Below, in pieces: positions 1 to 10,870 of a DNA stretch of 64,000 nt; position 1 is the stretch's first letter, and every line of letters starts with the position of its first letter. Under the pieces are notes generated by a model. It worked only from the letters and a program-made list of their open reading frames with translations, made no database searches and was not told the origin of the DNA. The DNA is from Hofstenia miamia (Eukaryota; Xenacoelomorpha; Acoela). Position numbers and translations under genes: made by a program. The stretch covers positions 1,481,129 through 1,545,128 of the forward strand of contig SCFE01000096.1 in the NCBI GenBank assembly GCA_004352715.1. The letters are read 5' to 3'.

Positions 1-1370
1 TTTCAGAATAAACTATTTATAAATATTGTACAACTTGGTAATTAATTGACAACTAAATAGTTAAAGAAGAACTGTATTAATTTTTGTACTCTGTAAAAAT
101 ATAAAATTTCAAAACTATACTTATTTTATAAGTATGAATTAAGTCTACAACTTTTGACGTTCAATTTGAAACATAATACAATTCAATAAATTTAAAATGT
201 AAGCTATTCAAATTAAGAATTAACACATTCAAACTAAAACATAAGTCATTCAATTTAATATAAATATCAAACTATAACTTTATAAATAGAAAGAAGCTAA
301 GGAACAAGGCAACTATAAAATAATGCAATGTTTACTTTTGTCTCCATACAGTAAATCACCTTCAGCCCCTTGTGTATTGTCTCTGTTCATACCGAAAAAA
401 ACGATTTCCTGAATAGAGCCATCATAATCATCCTTAACACATTTGAATCAAAATTAAAATAATTGAAATTTTACCAGGAAGTCCACCCTTGTTGCTCAGG
501 AAAATACAGGAAAAACAGTAATAGCATATGGTAAAAGGCTATATATTTCTAGCTTTACAAATTCGAATTTATTGTTAGAAGTCTTTCTACAGTATAGTAA
601 TAAGTTTTTGAAACAAAATTTTCAAGCAACTGTAAAGCATTTGGTTGCTAAACTAAAACATTATAGACGTATGCATAAGTACAGCACAACAACATCCTGA
701 TAGAGACAACTTTACATTGAAAAAAATTAGACCAAGCGAAGAGCATTCCATAAATAAATTTTAGGCTTACATCATAGCATAAAACTATCTATTACCAGGA
801 TGGGAGTAATGTAAATCTTTTGCAAGAGGCCTTAGGGAAGGTCAATTTAGGCCAGTGCTGCAGAATAACATGGTCAAATTACAAAATCCCAAATGTACAG
901 TGCGCCTTTATCACAGATTAAGATATTTGGGCTTCTGTCAAATTAAATGCAGTTAGGCAAGCCCAAGTATTAGAAGATTCAAAAACTGGTATGACTGTTA
1001 TGCGTTATAGGCTCAATAAAGTGAAAGCTATTTTTAAAGATTCAATCAGTTATGCGATGTCCCCATTCATGCAATCGTTTTTCAGCATGTTAAGGAACAA
1101 TTTAGTGAATGAAGATGGTTTACTGTATGTTGAATAAGGTAAACATTGTATTAGTTTATAGTTTTTTTGTTTCTTAATTTTGTGATAGGATAATTTTGAA
1201 ATAATTCGCATTACTCCAATGTGGCTTCTTATCTTAATTGGTTTCACAACAAAAGTTGTATCGTTTGCGCCCTACCTTATACCCTGTCCCAATAAAAAAT
1301 AAAACGTTTTATACCCCTCTTATAATGGTATAACAAGTTGTAAGACGTCTTAAGTTACGTATTCTAAACG
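1..1370. other. AT-rich DNA, no gene seen
   Basis: Very AT-rich sequence; the first 260 bases repeat short variants of a TTCAAATT/ATTCAATTTAA theme. The longest open frames are short and show no family resemblance. No gene is supported. Confidence 0.5.
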
Positions 1371-1375
1371 TCGTA

Positions 1376-1516
1376 GAAAACGCCATCTAGTGTCCACTAA
1401 ATGATGTTCTAATACGTTTTCTAAACGTCTTCTAGACGTTTTCTAAACCATTACTAAATGTTTTCTAAGTAATTTTTAAGCTATTTCTAGGCAATTCATA
1501 AGAGTTTTCTAAACCC
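1376..1516. repeat. Degenerate repeat of a GTTTTCTAAAC motif
   Basis: Variants of TTTTCTAAACGTC / CTTCTAGACG / GTTTTCTAAACC occur at least six times in about 140 bases with irregular spacing. This is an old, interrupted tandem repeat with no coding potential. Confidence 0.5.
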
Positions 1517-1796
1517 AAATATTTGTTACAATTTGGTCCGGTTTTCAATGGACCACATCAGTGACTCCCTTCGTCAATCAAATTCAACAGTGCATGAATG
1601 CATTTACATTTGTTCATCATGATGAAATCGATTGACGAATTCAATAAATTCCTAATGTAAAAACCCCACAGAATTGAAAGCAAAAGCGCACGGAGGAGGA
1701 ACTGAATATATTTTCGATCTATTTTGTGTTCAACTTTCCCCTTAACGCACAAGGGTAACCGCGCTTTTCGCAATTGAGTTCTTCAAAATAAGCAAG

Positions 1797-1870
1797 ATTA
1801 GGGTTAGGTTTTGTTTGGGGTTGTCTTGGGTTAGGGTTATGGTTTGTGTTAGTCTAGATGTTAAGGTTAG
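1797..1870 (+). repeat. Degenerate telomere-like (TTAGGG) patch
   Basis: The run contains GATTAGGGTTAGG, GGGTTAGGGTTATGG and related G/T-rich variants over about 70 bases. TTAGGG is the telomere unit of most non-arthropod animals. The patch lies about 40 bases outside the left end of the PIF/Harbinger element and is heavily mutated, so it is an interstitial remnant, not a chromosome end. Confidence 0.5.
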
Positions 1871-2432
1871 TACTATAATGATTATGTTGATAAACTAGCA
1901 TATTTTTGTCTACTTAAGAAGGATTAACTGAAACCGCCGGTTGGAATGTATTAGCTAATTCAAACTCGCGTCGCCGGTTGGCCAACTGTATTTGTTAATA
2001 TACACTCGTACAAATAGTGCCCGCGGATTTCATTTGCTAATTCAACGCTAGTGGCTAACCAACCAATAATATAGTCGTTCTCAGTTTTCGAATTGAATTG
2101 AGTTACTCGGACAGAGTTCGAATATTTACGATTCAAGCTTGAATATTTTTTTGAAGAATAGGCCTATTCCGAATTCATTTGACATTTTTTTCAAATTTCC
2201 TAGTTTTTTCTCTAAAACATATATATTGGCAGTTGATAAAGCACGTGAAATTTAAAATAATTTCTTTTTCAAGGGATTTTCATTCGAGTCTGAGTAAAAT
2301 TATTAATGAATTCTTTTCAGAGTTTTTTGATTAAGTTTTGCGAATTCATGCCAGTTGGAGTTTATAAATTCTGAGTACTTGAAAACCCTCGTTACATTGC
2401 GTCATTACCAAGCGCAATGTTTATTTGTTTAA

Positions 2433-2603
2433 ATGTCTTCACCACCACAATACGTGTCTAGCATTTGGCGACCTGATAGCTTTTGTGATAAACCGGAGAT
2501 CATATTGCATGATTTTGGAGATTGTTCAACAAGTCCCTCTCACACAAATTCAGCCAGAATTTCAAGTGGAGAAAGGAAAGTAAAATATAAATATATAAAA
2601 TAA
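2433..2603 (+). CDS. Small ORF in the PIF/Harbinger element, possible first exon of its second protein
   Basis: ATG at 2433 opens 56 codons starting MSSPPQYVSIWRPDSFCDKP and passing through ILHDFGDCSTSPSHTN. The last seven codons are AT-rich and run into the nested foldback; GTAAAA at 2580 could be the true splice donor. Harbinger elements normally code for a transposase and a Myb/SANT-like DNA-binding partner; the position, opposite in strand to the transposase, would suit that partner. No Myb motif is visible in this short piece, so the assignment is inference. Confidence 0.35.
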   Translation: MSSPPQYVSSIWRPDSFCDKPEIILHDFGDCSTSPSHTNSARISSGERKVKYKYIK

Positions 2604-3083
2604 AATGCAATAATTCAGCTCTAGTATACTTAATGTACTGCTTTATTGGTTTTACGAAAATTTTAAATGTCTGTTACCAATTAAAAATACAGGCAGGCAT
2701 ACAAAGACTCGTGAAGTTTACAATTATAATTACGACTAAATCATTTGGAATGGTTGGCGCGAGCGTCGTAAGCAAATAAAATTTAAGAGTTGTGAATTAA
2801 CACCCATTGGGTGTATTTGCTAATGCACGCGAGCGGCGACCGAATAATTCCAACTGTATTAGTTAATTCACCACTCTTAAATTCTATTTGCTAACGACGC
2901 TCGCGCCAACCATTCCAAATGATTTAGTCGTAACTATAATTGTAAACTTCACGAGTGTTTGTATGCTTGCCTGTATTTTTAATTTGTAACAGACATTTAA
3001 AATTTTCGTAAAACCAATAAAGCAGTACATTAAGTACACTAGTTGAATTATTGCATTATATTTTATATAGTTATATTTTACTT
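2576..3083. repeat. Nested foldback with ~220-bp inverted arms
   Basis: The segment 2576-2803 is repeated inverted at about 2862-3083, with only a few differences (for example CGCGAGCGTCGTAAGCAAAT against its complement at 2890-2910). The 58-base spacer holds GCACGCGAGCGGCGACCG and TGTATTAGTTAATTC, which resemble pieces of the outer Harbinger termini. It looks like a related non-autonomous copy inserted in, or formed within, the element. Confidence 0.7.
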
Positions 3084-3124
3084 TGATAAAATTTTGAAGG
3101 GTTTAATAAAAATTAAAAAAAAAT

Positions 3125-3655
3125 TTAAGCATTGGAATTAACAAATGCAATTAATTGTTGTCTTTTAAAAGTTCCTTCTCGATTATTTTCAGAAGATGTA
3201 TTGCAATAATCATCATTTTCTTCTGTGTCACAAATGTATTTTTCAATATCATCTTTTTGCCAAATGCATATGTTGTTGATAACAGTGCTAGCTGAGATAA
3301 TGTTCACAATTCGCTTGTCTGACCTGGCATCAATGCAGTACCTTAGTCTTCTAAAGCGACCTTTTAAAAGACCAAAAGCTCTTTCAATCGTTAATCTTGC
3401 TGTCATTAATTTTGAATTAAGTATAAACTCCTCGCGACTTTTCACACATGACTCTTTTATTGGGGTAATACACCATGTTTTACAGCAATATCCAGTGTCA
3501 CCTAGTATATGTGTACCGTCTGGTATTATATTATTTGGGTTAAAAAATAATGGGTCATTATCAAGCACACGCTGATCATGACAAGATCCCGGCCATCCAG
3601 TGTACAAATCGCCAACAATTGTAATGCATAAAAAATAAATTATTTTAAATTTCAC
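3125..3655 (-). pseudogene. PIF/Harbinger (HARBI1-like) DDE transposase, N-terminally truncated
   Basis: The 176-codon frame has the DDE_Tnp_4 signature: GWPGSCHDQRVL (the P-G-S-x-H-D-x-R-V-L motif), HILGDTGY around the second catalytic Asp, and TIERAFGLLKGRFRRLR with the catalytic Glu. Full-length proteins of this family run to about 350-400 residues and carry an N-terminal helix-turn-helix region and the first catalytic Asp; both are absent here, so the protein is not expected to work. The start Met is arbitrary. It is read towards the foldback, inside the long inverted termini. Family membership is secure; activity is excluded by the missing first Asp. Confidence 0.88.
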
Positions 3656-3999
3656 TACTACAAATAAATATAAATAAATATATTTTAGAGAAAAAAAACA
3701 CTAGGAAATTTGAAAAAAAATGTCGAACGAATTCGGAATAGGCCTATTCTTCAAAAAATATTCGAACTTGAATCGTAAATATTCGAACTCGCTCCGAGTA
3801 ACTCGAATCCAATTCCAAAAGTTTGAGTACGACTATATTATTGGTCGGTTGGCCAATAGCGTTGAATTAGCAAATGAAATCCGCGGGCACTATTTGTACG
3901 AGTGTATATTAACAAATACATTTGGCCAACCGGCTACGCGAGTTTGAATTAACTAATACATTCCAACCGGCGGTTTCAGTTAATCCTTCTTAAGTAGAC

Positions 4000-4210
4000 T
4001 TGGCCGCGCGCGGTTTCGATAGTTGGCCAACCGGCGACGAGCGTGCAATTAGCAAATACGCCCATTATCTACTTTTATCAGATGACAGTCATGAAGCTGT
4101 TTTGCCAAATATCGGATGGAGCGTTCAAACTATCGACTTTTATCAGCTGATAAAAAAGCAGACAGAGTGTTGTTACCAGATGATAAATTCGATAGTGGGA
4201 ACCAAGAAGT
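4000..4210. repeat. Harbinger-terminus-like remnant flanking the element
   Basis: Directly right of the element lie TAGTTGGCCAACCGGCGACG and TTAGCAAATACG, variants of its terminal motifs, then ACTATCGACTTTTATCAG, which recurs at 56612-56629. It is probably the end of a second, related element. An open frame that runs from here to 4553 is described under rejected items. Confidence 0.4.
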
Positions 4211-5090
4211 TCTTAAATTAAGAATTCCTTGGTGGGAAACGTACTTTTACCTAAATTGCTTGAATAATTTGTCTGCATTTATAAGCTCGGCAGATTGTAA
4301 ATATTTAAATTTATCTCCTTCTAATTTCGGGCTCTTCACAAGTACGACAGACTTCTTCAAGTGGCTCATGTTTACGTTTACCCTTGACAACATTGATCAA
4401 CTGTTCAGGAATGAACCGCTAGAGGGTTCATGTGTTCAGGCATTGACGCAACACGCAAGTGTCGCGCTAATCATTAAAGTTATACTGAGTCACGACCATT
4501 CTTTGAGTTACGAATTTGCCAGATATGAACGGCCTCACATTGCTGTATATTGAATTACGCGTCTGCGAACCGTGCAATAAGAGACGTTCGAAAAAGGCCT
4601 CGTAGTGCAATTCGCCTCCATCATTTTTAACGTACGATTAGAACATTCGTCTTAGCAAAATTTATAAAACAGGTTTGGAAAGAGTTGCAAAAATTCTTTA
4701 GTATTTTTTCTATGTATTTTGAATTTTTCAGTTTTAACTGCTTTTAGCAATAGGAAAACATAACATTCGAATCTATTTTTATGCCCATATTTCTCGACTT
4801 TGTAATGCAGACGCTTTTTGAATAGGAGTACTTTTTAGAAATGTTGATTCTTTCACTCCATTCGACCCTGCACAAAACAGATCGTACGATTGCTGCACAG
4901 GGAAAACAGGAAAATTCTGTGATCAAAGTAAGTACCTTTATCAATTGTACAAAAAATCTTAAATTTAAGTAAATTGCTAATATAATAAAATGGGTACGAG
5001 AATTTCTAGAATATAGTCAGATATGCGGAAGGGCTGGATTGGCCTACTTTACTTTAGCTAGCGCTTAGGTCTAGGCTGAATTTGGTACTA
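4210..5090. other. Non-coding DNA, nothing recognised
   Basis: No family-like open frame, splice-flanked exon or clear repeat structure was seen, apart from an unsupported open frame ending at 4553. Confidence 0.4.
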
Positions 5091-5094
5091 TTAT

Positions 5095-6160
5095 TAAATT
5101 GATGTACACATTAGGGTAGAGCCCGCATCCGGTCCTTAGAACTTACCTATAAAAATAACCCGTTGATTTCCAAATTAGTAAGCATTGCGGGATATCCAAT
5201 GGTCCATTAATGGGATAAATGGCAGTTTATTTGCCAACTATAGCCTACAAAACAAAAAGTTTTAAAAATCTTAAAATTCCACAATATTACAAAGAAATTA
5301 ATATATAATTGTATATAATATATACATTACATTGAATTGTTTTCAATTTTCAAAAAAAATTTATCAATTTGTATTAACCCCTTAATGGTGCGATAATGGC
5401 CCACTAATAGCATTACTGGATAGATCTGCCATATAGCAAACAAATATTGATTATAATGATTTATAATTATGCACTATCAATTAAATTCTAATAACGAATG
5501 AAATTTGTTACCCTTCAGTAATTGATAATGCAATCTTGTAGGCCTATGCCAGTTCTTGTGATTATATATGGTCTTTAGGATAATTTGCTATTCACACTTC
5601 CAACTGTACTCTTAACTCAACCAAATCGTAAGGCAAATTATATGAATTACAATTTATAGTACAATGTTATTATGTTATTATATATATATATAAGTTACAA
5701 TTGAGCAAGAAAGATTTTTCAAGAATTAAGAAATTTCTATTTCATAATCGTCGCACTTTTAATATTTTAATTTTTTGTTGAATTTGGCAGATTTGTAGGC
5801 TTATTGTTATCACTTATAAATATGACATTCTTTCAAATTTCAACCGAATGTTTGCATTGAATATGCTTGATAGGCTCTCAAAGATATCTTCAGCCTTTTG
5901 TTGGGCTTGTGTTAGTTTGAACTGCAATGTTTGAACTATTCAGCAATAGTTTCTTGTATATAAAGAATTGTTCAAAAAACCGAATGTTTGCCACCAATGG
6001 TCCATTATTGGCCCAAACAATTTGGTCATTGTCGCATGTACATCTTTGGCCTATTAATTCTCCAGCGGACATCTGCCATTAATGGCAACTACATTGGCCC
6101 ATTGTCGGCCCGTATCCTTAGCCCATGATGTCCGTATCTAACTGTTAATTATGACTAAAA
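5095..6160. repeat. Region with recurring TGGCCCATTA/TGGTCCATTA motifs
   Basis: Short variants (AATGGTCCATTAATGGG at about 5202, AATGGCCCACTAATAG at 5394, AATGGTCCATTATTGGCCC at 5996, CATTGGCCCATTGTCGGCCC at about 6091) recur at both ends of this 1-kb AT-rich stretch. It may be an old non-autonomous element; no termini or target duplication could be fixed. Confidence 0.3.
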
Positions 6161-6587
6161 TAGCTTGCCACAACAACAAAACCTTCAAGAGTGCTAGTCT
6201 ACATCATACTTGAACGGTTATAACAACCATCAAAATCCAAATTCAGTATACCTACTTTTGTTGACATTACTGAGACGTTTAATTTGACAACTATAAAAGC
6301 ATAACTAACTTCACTAAATTTATCAAGAGCTTTGTCATTTCATTGACAAATCATGCATCAAACCTCATAACATAATTAACACAGCAAGGAGTGTGAAAAT
6401 AACTTGAATTTGGAACTATATTGCACTGCTTGTATGAAATTGTAAAATAAGTAAATCACATTTATTCGTCTTTTGAAATTAACAACTTGCGCTTCTTAAG
6501 TAACAATATAATGTACATAAGTACTATATGTTAGGGTTGTGCGGGTACTGATAAAAAACTGGACACTGTTCACGAGTTGAATGTCGC

Positions 6588-6825
6588 CAGGAGCGTACGC
6601 AGGATTTTCTGACGAGGGGACATCTCAATCATAATCAAATTAGAGACCAAAGGCGGGACAACGTTTCGTGCAAAAGCTTGAAAATAAACCCTAAACATGA
6701 ATGTCACAACTTCAGTTTTTAAATTTTTTAAATATTTTGCTGAAAATTTTTGGAATTAACCAAGCAAAATCAATTTGGAAAACCTGAAGGGGGACATTCC
6801 ACAATCCCCCTTGCGTATGCCACTG
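6588..6825. mobile_element. hAT-type non-autonomous element (238 bp) with perfect 8-bp target duplication
   Basis: The left end CAGGAGCGTACGCAGGA and the right end (complement CAGTGGCATACGCAAGGGGG) are typical hAT termini. The flanking octamer AATGTCGC is present exactly on both sides (6580-6587 and 6826-6833), the 8-bp duplication made by hAT transposases. No transposase frame is inside; it must have been mobilised in trans. Confidence 0.85.
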
Positions 6826-6833
6826 AATGTCGC

Positions 6834-8355
6834 ATCCATCCCATTTATGTTTATACAAATTCCTAACTGCTGTATATAAGCAATCAACACTGATTTTAAT
6901 AATATTTAACAATGCAGATTAAATTAGCAGCGGAAATTTTTATTTATCGGTTCGGTTGAGTTGTTAATTAGTTAATTATTGTGGTTGCCTTTTCCATGAC
7001 GTGGCAATTCAATAAAATTCCCACTCGTCGATTATTGCACGTGAGAACCAAGGCATTCTAGCTCCTCTCAAAATTAACGTAAACGAGCAGCAAGTAGTGC
7101 AAGCTACTCAACTGCTAACAAGCTAGTTTTTTACCTTCTCATGTTAATTAACATTTTATTATTGTTGTATATTTTGTTCAAGAATACATTTTTTCCTTTT
7201 TTATTTCATAGTGCTAAGGTTGATAGCAAATACATTCTATAGCCGTGGCCTGCATACTGCCGCATATTTGTGCAAAACCATTTTCTATATCCATGTATTC
7301 ATTATTTTTGTGAGTTGGATTTCAATCGCGAAAATAACTTAAGAATTGCTTCAATTCGTACTATTGCAACTTTCCCGCTTTTATAAATAATTTTTAATTT
7401 ATCTTCCTATTTTTATAAATAAATTGAATTTATTTAATTCTAATTTATTTTTAAACAGGTTATTAACCTTAAACAGCTTGGTGATTTTTGAAAAATGTTT
7501 CATAATCCTATAAAAAAACTTTTAAACGGTTATAGCTCAAAAACGATTAATGGTGTGCTCAATCTTAAAGCACCACATGATAGAAGAGAGTCTCCTTTTT
7601 CTTTGTCCCCGCGACCTCTGACTTTGCGCCCAGCACGCCTCAATGGATTTGGAATATCTTTGCACATATTAAGAAACAGTCAAAGTTCTTTGTTGCTTTC
7701 AGGGCTCAAAACCTTCTAAATACATTGTGGTACATTCTAATAACTCAGTGGGAGAATGTGTCTTACGACAGTAAGTAGGACAATGAATTTTATTTATCAC
7801 AAAATTATTTTATGTTTCCAATATTAAAAAACACATAAGATACATAACTATTATTCACAACACATCAACAGAAAATACATTAAAATAAGTAATTTAAATC
7901 TTTTTCAAAAATTCGAAAATTTCTAAGAAAACTTGTTAATCTATTCAACAATCTCTGCCACAGCAATAAGCTTTAATAGAAATTTTAAACATTGCATTAA
8001 TGTATGTTCCCCAATACACATCTCTAAATCAGAGTTAATAATGCAAGAGTCTACCCATAGAAGTGGAAGCTCTGAAATTATTGCAGTATTTGTACTTGTA
8101 AGTTACATAAAGTTTGACATAATATATATTTCGAAAACTATATGTAGCCATTTTCAATGTAATGAATAACTCATGAAATTGTAATACTTTTATTTTCATG
8201 GCATAATATCGCAGTAACTAGTTTGTTAAAATGTTGAAAACAAAAAAATCAATTTTAAATTTTATGACGCTGAATTGTTATTCCCCACACAACATGTTTC
8301 TTTTGGAGCGATTGTGCGAAGTTCTTCAATAAAAAGAATATTTTAAGGTCCATTT
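6834..8355. other. AT-rich DNA with a short dispersed repeat
   Basis: No gene seen. A somewhat GC-richer patch at 7585-7660 is not recognised. The segment 7970-8022 (GCTTTAATAGAAATTTTAAA...) is about 85-90% like 44148-44199. Confidence 0.4.
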
Positions 8356-8360
8356 TTACG

Positions 8361-8427
8361 TATTGTCGAGAATTTTGCATTGAGAGCTTATCACTTATAA
8401 GTTCTCAATGCAGAATTGTCGACAATA
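8361..8427. repeat. Short near-perfect hairpin (31-bp stem)
   Basis: TATTGTCGAGAATTTTGCAT... is followed after a short CACTT loop by its inverted copy ...ATGCAGAATTGTCGACAATA. About 28 of 31 positions pair, with a further wobble pair. It could be the core of a miniature foldback element or a hairpin RNA precursor. Confidence 0.6.
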
Positions 8428-8662
8428 TACCTAAATGTCATAAGTGATATAAGCAAAAGCGCAAAGCGAAGTGACGATAAGCCAAAGTTTAATAAGTGAA
8501 TAATTATTTGATTCTAACTAGACCATATGTGCAAAAAATTTTACGAAAACATCAATTGCAGAAATATAGAAATTATAAGTATGTCTATATTCTTGTTCTT
8601 CATTCACATGTATTCTATTTATATATTAATAGGAACTTGAGAAATATAGTTTTCAATACAAT

Positions 8663-8936
8663 TAGTGGCGTACACAAGGGTCACATGGTGGAATGTGAAC
8701 CTTTCATGTTTTCAATATTTACTTACATAAACCAAAAAAAATTTTGTAAAAAATTTATATAATATTGAAAATTAAGGTGGTCAGATGCATTTCCTGTTGG
8801 AACTTCGAAATAATATATATATAATATTTTATATTATTACGAAGTCCCCTCCCCGTTTCAGTGTAAATTTTTTTCAATATGTTGAAAGTATTGGTCACTC
8901 AAATTGATAAAAAACAGAAATCCTCGTGTATGAGCC
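8663..8936. mobile_element. Possible hAT-like miniature element
   Basis: TAGTGGCGTACACAAGGG at 8663 looks like a hAT terminus, and CCTCGTGTATGAGCCTGCA ending near 8940 looks like a degenerate inverted partner. No target duplication was found, so this rests on terminal resemblance only. Confidence 0.3.
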
Positions 8937-8939
8937 TGC

Positions 8940-9660
8940 ACCTAAATGTCATTGATAAAAATCAAACATAAATTTAATTTGTGAGCAGTCCTATCATCAT
9001 ACAATTTGTTAAACAAACGTAAAATATAGGCGACTACGATTATGCGACGTTATAAATCTTTTGAAAACAGAGCAAAGACAAGTTTTTTACTCAAATCGGT
9101 TATTTCAATAAGTTGTATTTTAAGTTATTTGATAAGTTGTATTTTAAGTTATTTGATCATAGTTGCAAAAAAATTCAGTTACATATTTTAAATTAAAAAG
9201 ACTCCATTTCTATCTTATAATTAATACTGATTCGATAGTTTTGCTTAAACATATGAATCAGTGGTGCGCTTAGAGGGCGACGCCCCCTCCCACCTCTCTG
9301 AGGCTAGCTGTGCACACTTAAAGAATATATTTTCTTTTCAACAAAATTTGAAAAAGGTTAACCTTAATTCAAGATGTGATCAATCTAATTGCTGCTAAAA
9401 ACAGACGATTGTATTTTGTGTAAAACAAATATACTTTTGTTCAAAAAACTTGTTTTACAATTTTTTTCTGTAAAAATAGATGTCATTCGCCCATTTTAAA
9501 AATTCAAAACGCGACTCTGATGTGAAGATATTTATTCCCGATAATCCAATAGATTTTGGATGCAATAAATTCTGAAGGAAATTGAGCACGATTAACGTCT
9601 GTAACTCCAGATTATTTGTAATTTATTGGAAATTAATTATAATTAACTTCATATTTTAAG
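8940..9660. other. AT-rich DNA, no gene seen
   Basis: A fragment CAGTGGTGCGCTTAGAGGGCG at 9257 resembles a hAT end, but no partner was found. Nothing else is recognised. Confidence 0.4.
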
Positions 9661-9738
9661 GTGCGCTAAGCCCTACATCAACTGGTGAAGATGGTGGAGC
9701 ATCAGCAGCGTTCCAGACCTACTTAAGATCTTTACAAT
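9661..9738 (+). CDS. Candidate upstream exon of the D-domain gene (78 nt)
   Basis: A 78-nt segment follows TATTTTAAG and precedes GTGAGT. Only one frame is open; it starts ALSPTSTGEDGG and ends TYLRSLQ, and it is richer in G+C than its surroundings. Both ends are phase 1, and its 3' phase fits the acceptor at 12253 of the first VWD exon, where the junction would encode Phe. I do not recognise the peptide as a domain and it is not a signal peptide. It could be part of another gene, or chance: the first bases (GGTGCGCTAAG) resemble GGTGCGCTTAG at 9262, which hints at a repeat. RNA evidence would be needed to place it. Confidence 0.28.
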
Positions 9739-10439
9739 GTGAGTATATTCAATCTCTTATATGTTCATTTTTGAAAAACGTTGCAAATTATTGTTTTTTG
9801 AACAACTGAGTAATAAAATACAGATTAAGGGAACAACTTATTTTTAGAACATGAGACCGAGCATTTGGTGGCAGTAGATTTCTCCATTCAATTATAATTG
9901 AGCACTCATTTCCTTAAAAAATTATCTTGAGCGTTTATTAATTCAAAAAATGGTTACGGAGTGCAATGAACTAGTGAGTTTCCCCAGGTAAAAATCAGGT
10001 AGCTTGTGAATTTATATTGGGTAAAAGAAATTTCCCGCAGAAACTACTTATCGGAATGGCATTCTTCTCTATTTTGTGGTGTTTCGCTTTCGTTAATTTT
10101 TATTTGATTTCAGAAATCGAGAGTGGGTCTTGGCTTATACCATGAATTTGAATGGTTGTAACAAAACATAAGAAATTAGTCCATGGCGAGGTAAGACCAC
10201 TTGGTGTAGTCAAATTGCCTATGTAGTTTGACAATCCATTGCCAATAAATTATACTAATGTCAATTTGAGCGCACTGGTTATAATAATAACAATAATCAG
10301 TGGAAATAAATTGAATTTCACAGAAATAGGCTATTTTCCTAGAGAACGAGATGAGTAAATAGTTAGGCACAATTACTGTTTGTGGTTAGCTTAACTCCAA
10401 TTCCGGAAATGCTGAAAGGACAGGAATATGTTATATTAT

Positions 10440-10870
10440 ACAGGAATAAATTGTACGCATCAAGGCAGAGAAGAGTTTAGAAGCTTTGGAACCAGATGCG
10501 TTAGAACTGCATGAATATGTCAAAATCGCGTACGGAATCACTACTGGAAGTCAGTGAGGAGTTGAGGATTATTAGAGCATACCAGAGTAAGGTAGAATCA
10601 GAAAGACAACCAAGGCTTAGAATGAAGTATTTACAAATAGTGGAGGAATCCAGAGAACTGCGATCGAGAAGAAAGCTTCAAGGCAAGAGTAAAGAGAGAA
10701 TAGTAAGTACTAATAATGCCAGCACAGAAACAAGCAGTTAGGAAAAATTCGCTAAGAAGCGTGTATAGAGAATAGCTGAGTTAAGTGACAAGCACAAGCA
10801 ATGTAAGAAAGAAGTTGAAACAGTAGACCATCTTTTAGCAGTCTGTGTGATGTTGGTACCTACAGAATGA
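10440..10870 (+). pseudogene. Retroelement remnant with a C-x-ETVDHLL-x-C segment
   Basis: In one frame the segment 10744-10870 reads AELSDKHKQCKKEVETVDHL, then LAVCVMLVPTE and a stop. The C...ETV-x-H-L/I-L...C...L...TE pattern occurs at the C-terminal end of many invertebrate LINE-type reverse-transcriptase proteins. Upstream, a 76-codon charged open frame (10511-10741) in another frame may be part of the same decayed protein. Stops and frame changes show it is dead. The second half is present again at 11122-11318 because of the assembly overlap. Confidence 0.5.

Larger units (their letters stand above)
1908..3999. mobile_element. PIF/Harbinger DNA transposon with ~310-bp terminal inverted repeats, decayed
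   Basis: The left end (from GTCTACTTAAGAAGGATTAA, 1908 to about 2220) is an inverted copy of the right end (about 3690-3999), close to nine positions in ten alike by eye. Inside lie a truncated DDE transposase of the Harbinger/HARBI1 type on the minus strand, a small plus-strand ORF in the position of the second Harbinger protein, and a nested foldback. A clear 3-bp TWA target duplication was not found at the ends chosen. Both termini hold the pattern GGTTGGCC...TTAGCAAAT, possible transposase binding sites. Confidence 0.8.

Noticed and set aside
3225-3575. 116-codon plus-strand frame
   Set aside because: It is the antisense shadow of the Harbinger transposase on the minus strand.
4116-4553. 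145-codon open frame on the plus strand
   Set aside because: It starts inside transposon-terminus-like sequence, has no recognisable domain, and its composition is that of AT-rich noise.
8663-8936. hAT miniature element as a firm call
   Set aside because: Ends resemble hAT termini but no 8-bp target duplication could be found; left as a low-confidence feature.
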